Made by a program: the position numbers and the translations under genes | Notes under the pieces: model-generated | The model's database searches: none | Seen by the model: only the letters and a program-made list of their open reading frames with translations | What the model was told of the DNA's origin: nothing | Source of the DNA: UBA2336 sp964404445 | Lineage (GTDB): Bacteria; Bacteroidota; Bacteroidia; Cytophagales; Cyclobacteriaceae | DNA length: 64,000 bases | Assembly: GCA_964404445.1 (NCBI GenBank) | Contig: CAYOJW010000003.1 | Span: 434,001 to 498,000 of the forward strand | Direction of reading: 5' to 3' | Shown: positions 27,119 through 35,601 of the stretch, in pieces | Numbering within the stretch: the stretch's first letter is position 1 | Layout: every line of letters begins with the position of its first letter

Positions 27119-28486
27119 TTGAAAGCAAAAACCAACATAGGCAATTACCGGTGGACAATCTGTGCATTGGTTTTTTTTGCAACAACTGTTAACTACCTCG
27201 ACCGCCAGGTATTAAGTTTGTTGCAACCGCGATTGGAAGAAATCTTCGGGTGGACAAATACAGATTACGCCAACATTACTGCGGTATTTCAATTTACCTA
27301 TGCGGTATCGATGTTGTTTGCCGGCCGGTTTGTTGACAGGCTCGGAACAAAGTGGGGGTATGGATGGGCGATTATTGTCTGGTCGATAGGCGCTGTTATT
27401 CATGCATTGGCAGTTCCGATTGGCGAAAGCATTTCTGTCGTATTGGGATGGGCAGGTATCACCGCATTTTCGGTTTCGGTGCTGGGCTTTATGTTTTCGC
27501 GTGCCATCCTGGGCTTTGGTGAATCGGGTAACTTCCCGGCTGCCATTAAGTCCATAGCCGAATACTTTCCGAAGAAAGAACGTTCGCTGGCAACCGGGGT
27601 TTTTAATTCGGGTGCAAACATTGGCGCCATTCTCGCACCGCTTACCGTGCCGTGGATTTATAGTCACTGGGGCTGGGAGGCAGCCTTCATCATTATTGGG
27701 GTGATAGGTTTTCTATGGTTAGTGTTATGGTTGTTTTTTTACGATAAACCCGAAGAACAAAAGCGATTATCGGCAACAGAGCTTGCCTATATCAACAGCG
27801 ATGAACCTGACGAGCCGGTTGCTACCGATAAACCTGAAGATAAAATCCGTTGGACAAAGTTGTTGGGTTACAAACAAACCTGGGCATTTGCCCTTGGTAA
27901 GTTTATGACCGATGGCGTATGGTGGTTTTTTCTCTTTTGGCTGCCGGCTTATTTAAAAGCGCAGTATAACGTAATCGATCAGGGCGTAGTATTACCACTT
28001 ACCCTGTTATATACTATGGCTATGGTGGGTAGTGTGAGTGGCGGGTGGTTCCCTGTGTATTTTATTAACCGGGGTTATGCCGTATATGATGGCCGTATGC
28101 GTGCCATGCTGATGATCGCGTTAATTCCTTTGTTGATTCTGTTAGCACAACCGTTGGGCGGATACAGTTTTTGGATCCCGGTAATTTTTATTGGATTTGG
28201 TGCCTCGGCTCACCAGGCATGGAGCGCCAACCTCTTTACCACGGTATCGGATATGTTCCCGAAAAAAGCTGTTGGTTCGGTTGTTGGCATTGGCGGTATG
28301 GCAGGCGGAATTGGTGCGGTGTTTTTAACAAAGTTAGGTGGTGCATTGTTCGATCACTATAAAGCCTTGGGGCATATTGAAACAGGCTACACCATCATGT
28401 TTGCGATTTGTGCAGTTGCGTACCTGATTGCCTGGGCGTTGATGAAAACATTGGTTCCGAAATACAAACCCATTACCGATTTATAA
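27119..28486 (+). CDS. MFS transporter, hexuronate (ExuT)-type
   Basis: A 455-aa major facilitator with 12 predicted helices. 'NYLDRQVLSLLQPRLEEIFGW' in helix 1 is the signature of the anion:cation symporter/hexuronate group, and 'GRFVDRLGTKWGYGWAIIVW' is the MFS loop 2-3 motif. It follows eda after 22 bases and begins with TTG at 27119. Import of galacturonate or unsaturated-uronate-derived monomers across the inner membrane is the likely job, given the operon. A strong terminator closes the transcript. Confidence 0.9.
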   Translation: MKAKTNIGNYRWTICALVFFATTVNYLDRQVLSLLQPRLEEIFGWTNTDYANITAVFQFTYAVSMLFAGRFVDRLGTKWGYGWAIIVWSIGAVIHALAVPIGESISVVLGWAGITAFSVSVLGFMFSRAILGFGESGNFPAAIKSIAEYFPKKERSLATGVFNSGANIGAILAPLTVPWIYSHWGWEAAFIIIGVIGFLWLVLWLFFYDKPEEQKRLSATELAYINSDEPDEPVATDKPEDKIRWTKLLGYKQTWAFALGKFMTDGVWWFFLFWLPAYLKAQYNVIDQGVVLPLTLLYTMAMVGSVSGGWFPVYFINRGYAVYDGRMRAMLMIALIPLLILLAQPLGGYSFWIPVIFIGFGASAHQAWSANLFTTVSDMFPKKAVGSVVGIGGMAGGIGAVFLTKLGGALFDHYKALGHIETGYTIMFAICAVAYLIAWALMKTLVPKYKPITDL

Positions 28487-28513
28487 TTCTTGTTGTGAAA
28501 GGCATAAATCAAA

Positions 28514-28550
28514 AAAAATCCCTGCGCGTCCCGCAGGGATTTTTCTTTCT
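28514..28550 (+). terminator. Rho-independent terminator of the kdgK-eda-MFS operon
   Basis: A 13-bp perfect stem (AAAAATCCCTGCG at 28514-28526, complement at 28532-28544) with a 5-nt loop, followed by more T residues. It lies 27 bases after the MFS stop codon. The symmetrical A/T flanks mean it could also work for the other strand, but no gene needs that. Confidence 0.9.
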
Positions 28551-28826
28551 AACCTAAATTAAACTCTTGATGAAGAGTTCTACCGGGGGTAAAAGTAACG
28601 CAGGGTTTTATGCATTCAGGCAAAATGGTATTGTGGATTTATGATGATTGCTCAGTGAATATTAACAATTCTATAAAACAGCGCGTTTAAGCGATTTGTC
28701 TTATGGAGGCTGAGTGGTGTAGGACACAAGAATCATGTTTTTGTGTTAAAAACCGGTAATTTGTAACATCCATAGAATTGGCGCGTTCTTTGTATCAATA
28801 CATAGAAGGATTTAATCTGTATCGTT
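28551..28826. other. Intergenic stretch, no gene seen
   Basis: This gap precedes the secreted Ser/Arg-rich protein gene. It holds a small 7-bp hairpin (AACTCTT at 28562-28568 with AAGAGTT at 28573-28579). A TTTG about 85 bases before the start, followed about 22 bases later by TTCTTTG, is a weak match to the Bacteroidota promoter pattern. No reading frame with a start and normal codon use was found on either strand. Confidence 0.4.
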
Positions 28827-30071
28827 ATGAAAACACTCGTGGTAAGTTTCGTAAGTGGATTGCTTCTGTTGGCAGGAGTGACCCACGCCCGGCAGAATGT
28901 TCAGGCAGAGGTTCCGGGCGATAATTTCAGCCTGGAAGGTGCCCTTGAATTGTTTAAAAAATCTGCATCGCCCGAGGAGTTTGAACGGCTCCTCAATTCG
29001 GAGGGTTCTAAAGTAAATAACTTAGATTTGAATGGCGATGGTTTGATCGATTACGTGAAGGTTATCGCAAAACAAGAGGGAAATGTGAATATCTTTATTT
29101 TGCAGGCCGTTGTTTCTAAAAACGAGCGGCAGGACATCGCAGTAATCGAGCTTGAAAAACTTGCGGATGGCAAAGCGGTGCTCCAGATTGTGGGCGATGC
29201 CGACATTTATGGTATCGAAACCATTATCGAACCTACAACCGAAGTGCGTGTAAACGCAGGCACTACAACAACGCATACCGTTGTAAACGTATGGGCATGG
29301 CCTTCGGTACAATATATATACGGGCCATCGTACAGCGTGTGGGTTTCGCCCTGGGCATGGACATACTACCCGCGTTGGTGGAGCCCCTGGCGGCCCGTTG
29401 CGTATGTAACGTATCACCCGTACTGGTACTCATACCGTCCGTACTATCGAATTTGCCACACACCGCGTATTGTATATGCACATCAGCGGATGTACCGGCC
29501 TGTACGAACAACATCAGTTGTAGTGTACAACCGTCATCAGCACGAGATTAGCCGGTACCGTTCGGCACCACAACATAGTCGTAATAACCGAACAGGCTAT
29601 GTAGCCAGTACCCGAAGCTACCGTGATGATGTAACGGTAAACAGGCCATCGCGCGAGAGGGGTACAGTAACGAATAGCCCGAACACACCTTCGCACAACA
29701 GGCGGTTGTCTTCATCAAATCCGTCATCGGAGCGAAGTATTACACGTGAACGTTCGGCTGCTACACCCCGTGACTTTTCGTCCGAAACACATAAGCGTAC
29801 AAACGAACGCTCTACGGAAGTCAGAAGCCGGGAGTCTGGTAGAACAGAGCAGCGTAATGAACCGACAGCGCGCCCGCAACGCCAGTCATCAAGTAACGAA
29901 AGCCGCGAACGCGCACCTTCACGGTCGTACGAGCGGTCGGGCAGCCAGCGCCAGCCTGCCGTGCAACAGCGATCAGGCACGACCGGGCAAAAATCTGTAT
30001 CGCCACGAGGCAATAGCAGTAACAGCGTACCCAAATCGGGCGGAAGCAGCCGCTCACGGGGTCGTGATTAG
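28827..30071 (+). CDS. Secreted protein with Trp/Tyr/Pro-rich middle and Ser/Arg-rich tail, unknown
   Basis: A signal peptide (VVSFVSGLLLLAGVTHA) precedes a folded N-terminal domain of about 120 residues containing an EF-hand-like loop 'LDLNGDGLIDYVKV', which probably binds calcium. The middle (about 160-225) is rich in Trp, Tyr and Pro ('YGPSYSVWVSPWAWTYYP'). The last 190 residues are a disordered, strongly basic tail of Ser, Arg, Gln, Asn and Pro with almost no hydrophobic residues. The folded part resembles hypothetical exported proteins of Bacteroidota; I know no function. The tail could bind polyanions at the cell surface; that is speculation. It has its own promoter region and no operon partner. 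Confidence 0.75.
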   Translation: MKTLVVSFVSGLLLLAGVTHARQNVQAEVPGDNFSLEGALELFKKSASPEEFERLLNSEGSKVNNLDLNGDGLIDYVKVIAKQEGNVNIFILQAVVSKNERQDIAVIELEKLADGKAVLQIVGDADIYGIETIIEPTTEVRVNAGTTTTHTVVNVWAWPSVQYIYGPSYSVWVSPWAWTYYPRWWSPWRPVAYVTYHPYWYSYRPYYRICHTPRIVYAHQRMYRPVRTTSVVVYNRHQHEISRYRSAPQHSRNNRTGYVASTRSYRDDVTVNRPSRERGTVTNSPNTPSHNRRLSSSNPSSERSITRERSAATPRDFSSETHKRTNERSTEVRSRESGRTEQRNEPTARPQRQSSSNESRERAPSRSYERSGSQRQPAVQQRSGTTGQKSVSPRGNSSNSVPKSGGSSRSRGRD

Positions 30072-30099
30072 CGAAAGCATGATTGGGTAAATAATTAAG

Positions 30100-30238
30100 A
30101 AAGAGGCTGTTTCAAAAGTCAACATAATAAACCACGTCACATCGAACGTAGTGAGATGTCCCGGTTTTGAGCGCTAATTGACGGGATGTCTCACTACGTT
30201 CGACATGACGTTACACTTTTGAGACAACCTTTTTTTTG
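30100..30238. repeat. Long imperfect inverted repeat, MITE/REP-like
   Basis: The two arms are about 60 bases each. The inner arm reads CACATCGAACGTAGTGAG on the left and its near complement CTCACTACGTTCGACATG on the right; the outer arms are AGGCTGTTTCAAAAGT and ACTTTTGAGACAACCT. The tip is GTTTTGAGCGCTAATTGA. Sequences built on 'TCGAACGTAGTGAGA' are, to my knowledge, frequent intergenic repeats in Bacteroidota genomes. It sits between two convergent genes and ends in a T8 run, so the transcript could also serve as a terminator. Confidence 0.75.
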
Positions 30239-30251
30239 TCGATACTATTCC

Positions 30252-31580
30252 TTAAACCGTTTGATGAATGTTGTGAAATTGATCCGCCAGTTCTTTAGCA
30301 AATTTTACGCGATCGCCTACTGCAACACCAGCGCGAAAACTTCCGGCTATGTGAAGTGAAGGATTGATTTTCTCGAATTCTTCAATCATACCGATGATTT
30401 GCTGATGCCCTATATTTAGTTGAGGGATGGCATTATTCCATTGTTGGACATGAAGAACTTCTGCTTTTACGTTCAAGATGGTATTAAACTCAGTAATGCA
30501 TTTTTCGGTACTGGCTTCAAACGGATAAGGTCTGCGACCGCCACAAAACAAAATGAATAACGATTTGCCCGAATGGCTTTTGGTAGGGAATAAATGTGAA
30601 ACGTGAATGGCGCCCAGTAATGAAAGACGTTCGGCAGAGGGGACAAGAAATCCAAAACCGTTAAACGATGTTGGTGAATCTACGGCACAATAGATTTGCT
30701 GTAAAGAAGAATACGGCACTGTTTTTAGAGCAGCGCTTAACGAAGTATTAAAAGGTTCAATTAAACCGGCCGTTGCATAGGCAGGTGTAGTTACAAAAAC
30801 TTCATCGAAATATTCAGTTGAATGGTTGTTCGACTGATTTAATGTTGCATCATAACCATTACCTTGTTTAGTTAGTTTCTGTACGGAACAGTTAATCCGT
30901 ATATCGGCCCCGCAAGATTTAACGAGTGTATCAATCAGTGTGCGAAAGCCGCCTTGCATGCTGGTAATGATACGTTTTTGAGAAAACCGCTTTTGATTTT
31001 TGATCAATCCTTTGATCACTGATCCATGGCTTTGTTCAAGTTTGGGTAGTATCGGCAGTACGGATCGGATGCTTAGCGCTTCATAATTACCGGCATAGAT
31101 GCCGTTTAACACCGGATCGAACAGTTTTTCAGCAGCTTCTTTACCAAAATGCCGGGTAGCAAAAGAACTTACGCTTTCATCCTGTAATGATTGAGCAGGA
31201 GGTTTTATGAAGAGATCTTTTAATAACCCTAACCGACCCTTCCAGCTAAACATCGGGTGAAACAGGAGTTTGGGTACACTCGGTTCAACAACGTATATCT
31301 TTTTATTTGAGTAAATGAATCGTTTAGAAGGGGCAGGAATTAACAGTTTATCGGTAAGTTGTAATTCAGCGATCAGTTGTTCCAGTGCGGGATTCAAAGC
31401 ACATGTTACCGGCCCAAAATCCAATTCAAAGCCATCGCGTTGTTGTGTGTCGATTACACCGCCCGCACGGTTTCCGGCTTCGGACAGTACAACGGTGTAA
31501 TTTTTATTTTTTAGCCAGTAGGCCAGCGACAAACCAGTAATACCAGCACCAATGATGAGTATGCGTTTGTTTAATGCCAT
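30252..31580 (-). CDS. hemG: Protoporphyrinogen oxidase (HemG/HemY-type flavoprotein)
   Basis: The 442-aa protein begins with a Rossmann dinucleotide site 'ILIIGAGITGLSLAYWLK' and continues with 'NRAGGVIDTQQRDGFELDFGP', typical of oxygen-dependent protoporphyrinogen oxidases. The 'SIRSVLPILPKLEQSHGSVI' and 'SMQGGFRTLIDTL' regions and the closing 'HIAGSFRAGVAVGDRV' (FAD-binding C-terminus) support the family. It oxidises protoporphyrinogen IX to protoporphyrin IX. It overlaps hemH by ten bases, and both are divergent from the hemA operon, placing the last two pathway steps together. Confidence 0.92.
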   Translation of the reverse strand: MALNKRILIIGAGITGLSLAYWLKNKNYTVVLSEAGNRAGGVIDTQQRDGFELDFGPVTCALNPALEQLIAELQLTDKLLIPAPSKRFIYSNKKIYVVEPSVPKLLFHPMFSWKGRLGLLKDLFIKPPAQSLQDESVSSFATRHFGKEAAEKLFDPVLNGIYAGNYEALSIRSVLPILPKLEQSHGSVIKGLIKNQKRFSQKRIITSMQGGFRTLIDTLVKSCGADIRINCSVQKLTKQGNGYDATLNQSNNHSTEYFDEVFVTTPAYATAGLIEPFNTSLSAALKTVPYSSLQQIYCAVDSPTSFNGFGFLVPSAERLSLLGAIHVSHLFPTKSHSGKSLFILFCGGRRPYPFEASTEKCITEFNTILNVKAEVLHVQQWNNAIPQLNIGHQQIIGMIEEFEKINPSLHIAGSFRAGVAVGDRVKFAKELADQFHNIHQTV

Positions 31581-32614
31581 AGTGCCGCGTATTCATCATT
31601 ATGTTTCTGACAATAAGCGGCAAACGTGCTTACCCAATCATCGTTGTCGTTCAGGCAGGGGATAAGCGTAAACGATTCGCCCCCGGCAGCTAAAAAAATT
31701 TTCTTTCCTTCCACGGCAATTTCTTCTACGGTTTCAAGGCAATCTGCAACAAAGGCAGGGCATACGATGAGTAATTTTTTTATGCCTTCTTTCGGGAGTT
31801 GTTCTAACCTGTCGGCCGTAGCGGGAGCAATCCATTCGTCCCTGCCTAACCTCGATTGAAAAGAAATTGCATACTGATTTTTAGCTAATCCTAATTCGGC
31901 AGCCACTAAGTGAGAGGTTTGCGTTACCTGATGTTTATAACACGTATCCCACGCGGGTGAGGGTGTTGAGCAACAATCGGCACACGAATAACAATGCGAT
32001 TGTGTTGTGTCTGATTTCTTTAAATGCCGTACAGGCAAGCCATGATAACTAAAGAGTAGCTGATCGAATTCGCTGTTAAGATACGGCTTGATGCTTTTGG
32101 CAAGCGTTTTAATGTATTGCTCTTCCTGGAAAAAGGGTTTCAGCACCTTTACCGTTACCGTTGGCCAGTATTTGGCAATTGCTTTCTGCACATGAATCAA
32201 TGCCGTTTCGTAAGAAGACATTGCATAATGCGGATACATGGGCGCAATGAGCAATTCTTTTATGGAAGGGTAATGCGTTTGTAATTCACGCACCGCAGCT
32301 TCGGGTGTCGGGTTGCCATACCGCATGGCGATGGTAATCGGTAAATCAATTTCATGCTCAAGTTTTTGTTTGAATTTTTCCGTGAAAACTTTCAATGGCG
32401 GGCCGTCCTCCATCCAAACCGATTCGTATGCATGTGCGGATTTTGCCGGGCGTGTAGGAAGAATAAACCCTTCAACAATCAGTATTCTGATCAGGTACGG
32501 AGCGTCAATTACTCGTCCATCCATTAAAAACTCCCGCAGGTATTTTTTTACATCGCCTGTCTGGTAACTATCGGGCGATCCTAAATTCAAAATCAAAATT
32601 GCACGCTCAAACAT
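31571..32614 (-). CDS. hemH: Ferrochelatase
   Basis: A 347-aa ferrochelatase starting 'AILILNLGSPDSYQTGDVKKYL', with 'AMRYGNPTPEAA', the metal-binding His in 'LFSYHGLPVRHLKKSD' and 'FQSRLGRDEWIAPAT' as family blocks; the catalytic Glu is expected in 'ADCLETVEEI'. A Cys-rich stretch 'CYSCADCCSTP' occurs at about residues 210-222, present in several Bacteroidota members. It inserts ferrous iron into protoporphyrin IX. Upstream, its promoter region is shared with hemA. Confidence 0.95.
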   Translation of the reverse strand: MFERAILILNLGSPDSYQTGDVKKYLREFLMDGRVIDAPYLIRILIVEGFILPTRPAKSAHAYESVWMEDGPPLKVFTEKFKQKLEHEIDLPITIAMRYGNPTPEAAVRELQTHYPSIKELLIAPMYPHYAMSSYETALIHVQKAIAKYWPTVTVKVLKPFFQEEQYIKTLAKSIKPYLNSEFDQLLFSYHGLPVRHLKKSDTTQSHCYSCADCCSTPSPAWDTCYKHQVTQTSHLVAAELGLAKNQYAISFQSRLGRDEWIAPATADRLEQLPKEGIKKLLIVCPAFVADCLETVEEIAVEGKKIFLAAGGESFTLIPCLNDNDDWVSTFAAYCQKHNDEYAALWH

Positions 32615-32720
32615 TGTTAAATTCTTCTTAAAACAGCTTATTTATAAACATTTTAAATAGTAGCAGCAAAAAAGTGTTTTCTTTTCTTTAACCGCTATCC
32701 TTTATCCGTTCATAGGTATT

Positions 32721-32747
32721 TTTGGTTTGTTACACCCTGTACTTTTG
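32721..32747 (+). promoter_or_regulatory. Candidate promoter of the hemA operon
   Basis: TACTTTTG at 32740-32747 matches the Bacteroidota -7 box TAnnTTTG. TTTG stretches at 32721-32724 and 32726-32729 lie upstream, at less than the ideal -33 spacing. It is 34 bases before the GTG start of hemA. The spacing makes this a moderate-confidence call. Confidence 0.4.
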
Positions 32748-32781
32748 AACCGGACTGCATAACTAATAATAAAGTCGATAA

Positions 32782-34080
32782 GTGATTCATCGCGTAGAAA
32801 GATTTTTTGTTGTTGGACTAAGTTTCAAGAAAACCGATCTCACACACCGCAATTTATTCGCGTTCAACACGCAGCAATGCACCGACATTTATACACACAC
32901 TAACTCAGATTGTCTAAACGAGTTTTTCATTCTCTCTACCTGTAACCGAACCGAGATTTATGGCTTTGCTCCGTGCGAGCACGTGATAATTGCCCTTTTA
33001 CAACAACATGCCGGGTGTGGTAAAGAAGCTATGCGTGATGTGTATGTTAAAGAAGGTGGGGCAGCAGCCCGGCATTTTTTTGAAGTAGCTTCGGGGTTAG
33101 ACTCGCAAATACCGGGCGATTATGAAATTATCTCTCAGATCAAATCTGCATTTCAGTTAGCGAAAACGCACAACCGAACCAATGGCTATCTTGAAAAGCT
33201 TTTTAATTTTTCGTTGCAGGCTTCTAAAGAAATAAAAAATACAACTTCGTTTTCGGATGGCACGCTTTCGGTTTCGTTTGCCGTGGTGCAACAGTTAATG
33301 GAGCGGCCGGATGTTAAAGCCGTTACCATTCTGGGTGCGGGCGAAGCGGGCGAACTTACCCTGAAATACCTGCGCAAGTTTCTACCGACCGTAGCAATTA
33401 ACTTAGTTAACCGCGATGTTCAAAAACTTCATACGATTTCCGAAAAGTATGAAACAACTGCTTTTGTGTTGAATGATTTACCAAAAGCGCTTGAAAGGAG
33501 CGATGCGCTGATTGTTGCTACCAATGCAGCGCAACCCGTTGTTTCTTTGGATCATTTGAAGGGATCACCGGTTAAAATCATTTATGATTTATCCGTTCCG
33601 CAAAATGTAGCCAAAGAAGTTTATAAAGCAGGTCACATTTCTATTTACGATGTAGATACCATCTCTGAACGAATTAACAATACGGTTCAATCGCGATTGG
33701 CCGAAGTGCCTAAGGTAGAATCAATTATCGACAAGTTCACCGCGCAGTTTACAGAGTGGTCGTTTCGCAATCAGTATTTTTCAGTAGCCGGCCGGGTGCA
33801 ACATATAACCGATAAACCACTAACCCGTAAAGAACTGCATACTATTTTTCAAGCGTGGCACGAAAGTGTATCGACCGATGCTTCGCTGATACCATATACC
33901 GAACGCGCACAACAATCGATGATCGCTGCGCTTAAACATAATTTTCCATACCTGTTGAATGGACATTCGGCAGAGAAAAATGAAATAGCTCATGCGTGCA
34001 CTACGATTGGCCACGCGCAGCAGCAGGCTTGCTTTATGGCAAACCGATGCTGTCGCGTCTCGGCTCACCCGGCTTGGTAG
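32782..34080 (+). CDS. hemA: Glutamyl-tRNA reductase
   Basis: A 432-aa HemA starting with GTG. The catalytic Cys is in 'FILSTCNRTEIYGF', followed by 'VASGLDSQIPGDYEIISQIKSAF' (tRNA/substrate region) and the NADPH-binding 'VTILGAGEAGELTLKYL'. It reduces glutamyl-tRNA to glutamate-1-semialdehyde, the first committed step of the C5 heme route. The last 30 residues are encoded inside the start of hemC in another frame: the stop at 34080 lies 89 bases past the hemC ATG. The tail (AQQQACFMANRCC...) does not look like a family end, so the frame may simply read on to the next stop or hide a frameshift. Confidence 0.94.
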   Translation: MIHRVERFFVVGLSFKKTDLTHRNLFAFNTQQCTDIYTHTNSDCLNEFFILSTCNRTEIYGFAPCEHVIIALLQQHAGCGKEAMRDVYVKEGGAAARHFFEVASGLDSQIPGDYEIISQIKSAFQLAKTHNRTNGYLEKLFNFSLQASKEIKNTTSFSDGTLSVSFAVVQQLMERPDVKAVTILGAGEAGELTLKYLRKFLPTVAINLVNRDVQKLHTISEKYETTAFVLNDLPKALERSDALIVATNAAQPVVSLDHLKGSPVKIIYDLSVPQNVAKEVYKAGHISIYDVDTISERINNTVQSRLAEVPKVESIIDKFTAQFTEWSFRNQYFSVAGRVQHITDKPLTRKELHTIFQAWHESVSTDASLIPYTERAQQSMIAALKHNFPYLLNGHSAEKNEIAHACTTIGHAQQQACFMANRCCRVSAHPAW

Positions 34081-34918
34081 CCCTTGCGAAACAGTGCCGT
34101 TAGAAAGCACGGGCGATATTAATCTTGTTAAACCGATTTATGAATTAGGTGTTCAGGGAGTATTCACCAAAGAATTAGACAGCGCATTGCTGAACAGCGA
34201 TGCCGATGCAGCAGTGCATTCGCTCAAAGATGTTCCGATTGTGTTAGCGAAAGGCCTGGTTATAGCAGCCGTACTCGAACGGGCTTCACACGAAGACTTG
34301 CTGATCACCAAAGGCAAACAGTTGGAAGCGGGAAAACCTTTTGTGTTAGCCACAAGCAGTATCCGCAGAAAAACACAATGGCTGGAACGTTTCCCCAACC
34401 ATCAAATCGAAAATGTTCGTGGTAATGTTGAAACGCGCATCCGAAAGTTAATGGAATCGGAGTGGGACGGATTGCTAATGGCCAAAGCGGCTGTTGACCG
34501 GCTCGAATTAAAACTCGAACATACACAAATCTTAAACTGGATGTTGCCTGCACCGGCTCAGGGCGCGATTGCTGTAGTGTGCCGTGAAGATGATCACCAA
34601 ACCATTCAGCAATTGAAACCGCTTAATCATGAGCCAACATATAAAGCGGTTACGGCCGAGCGGCAGTTTTTACATGAACTTAAAGGCGGGTGTTCTGCAC
34701 CGATCAGCGCATTGGCACGTATCGAAAACAAACAATTAGTTTTTGAAGGTTTGGTTAACAGTCTGGATGGAAAGCGTAGTGTGCGAGTCACTAAAACGGT
34801 AGCAGAAGTTGATTACACGCACGCTGGCAAAATGGCTGCGCAGGAAGTATTGGCTTCCGTTGAAGGCGCTTCCATTCTCAAGGAAATTTTTGCAACACGA
34901 GCAGAGTTTAAACTTTGA
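33992..34918 (+). CDS. hemC: Porphobilinogen deaminase (hydroxymethylbilane synthase)
   Basis: A 308-aa HemC. The N-terminus 'LRLATRSSRLALWQTDAVA' is the family start, so the ATG at 33992 is secure despite the overlap with hemA. Other signs are 'ESTGDINLVKPIYELGVQG', 'AVHSLKDVPI', 'LATSSIRRKTQ', 'VRGNVETRIRKL', and the dipyrromethane-cofactor Cys in 'HELKGGCSAPISA'. It joins four porphobilinogens into hydroxymethylbilane. It overlaps hemA by 89 bases and hemD by 4. Confidence 0.95.
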   Translation: MRALRLATRSSRLALWQTDAVASRLTRLGSPCETVPLESTGDINLVKPIYELGVQGVFTKELDSALLNSDADAAVHSLKDVPIVLAKGLVIAAVLERASHEDLLITKGKQLEAGKPFVLATSSIRRKTQWLERFPNHQIENVRGNVETRIRKLMESEWDGLLMAKAAVDRLELKLEHTQILNWMLPAPAQGAIAVVCREDDHQTIQQLKPLNHEPTYKAVTAERQFLHELKGGCSAPISALARIENKQLVFEGLVNSLDGKRSVRVTKTVAEVDYTHAGKMAAQEVLASVEGASILKEIFATRAEFKL

Positions 34919-35601
34919 AATCGCTCGTTACGATATTATCAACCCGAATACTAAAACCCGAGCTTGTTGCGAAGGCTAAAACGCATGGTATTCAAATTAT
35001 TGAACACGATTTTATCGCTACCCGTGCTGTTGATTTTGACTATCAGGATGTTGCTTCCGTGGAATGTTTTGTATTTACCAGCGCGAATGCCGTAAGGACT
35101 GTTGTTGATGCGGGAATTTCGTTACACGATAAAAAAATCGCCTGTCTTTCAGGTAAAACAAAACAAACATTGCTGGATTATGGTGTTCCGATAACCTTTG
35201 AAGCGACCGATGCCAGAACACTTGCCTATGAGATCGTTCATTCATCGATAAAAGCAGTTGCTTTCTTTTGTGGTAACATAAGCCGTGAAGAGTTGCCCAA
35301 CGCATTAAGCGAAGCAAAAATATCGGTACACCGCATTGTGGTATATGAAACAATACTAAAACCCCATCACGTCAAACAACCTTTGGATGGCATTTTGTTT
35401 TTTAGTCCGAGTGCTGTTGATAGCTTTTTGAGCAGCAATGAGCTTGGAATTACCACACGATGTTTTTGCATTGGCGCTACAACGGCCGGTTATGTAAGAA
35501 CCAAAACAACAGCCTTTGTACATAGCGCACAATTTCCATCACAAGAAGAATTGGTGAATCAACTAATCGCACATTATACATACGTTCATGTTAAAGAATG
35601 A
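34915..35601 (+). CDS. hemD: Uroporphyrinogen-III synthase
   Basis: A 228-aa protein of the poorly conserved HemD family: two alternating Rossmann-like halves, with 'VECFVFTSANAVRTVVDA' and 'GILFFSPSAVDSFLSS' as the two typical strand-helix pieces and the C-terminal 'FCIGATTAGYVRT'. It starts with TTG in a TTGA overlap with hemC, so translation is coupled. It closes hydroxymethylbilane with ring-D inversion to uroporphyrinogen III. Position in the operon adds strong support. Confidence 0.88.
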   Translation: MKSLVTILSTRILKPELVAKAKTHGIQIIEHDFIATRAVDFDYQDVASVECFVFTSANAVRTVVDAGISLHDKKIACLSGKTKQTLLDYGVPITFEATDARTLAYEIVHSSIKAVAFFCGNISREELPNALSEAKISVHRIVVYETILKPHHVKQPLDGILFFSPSAVDSFLSSNELGITTRCFCIGATTAGYVRTKTTAFVHSAQFPSQEELVNQLIAHYTYVHVKE

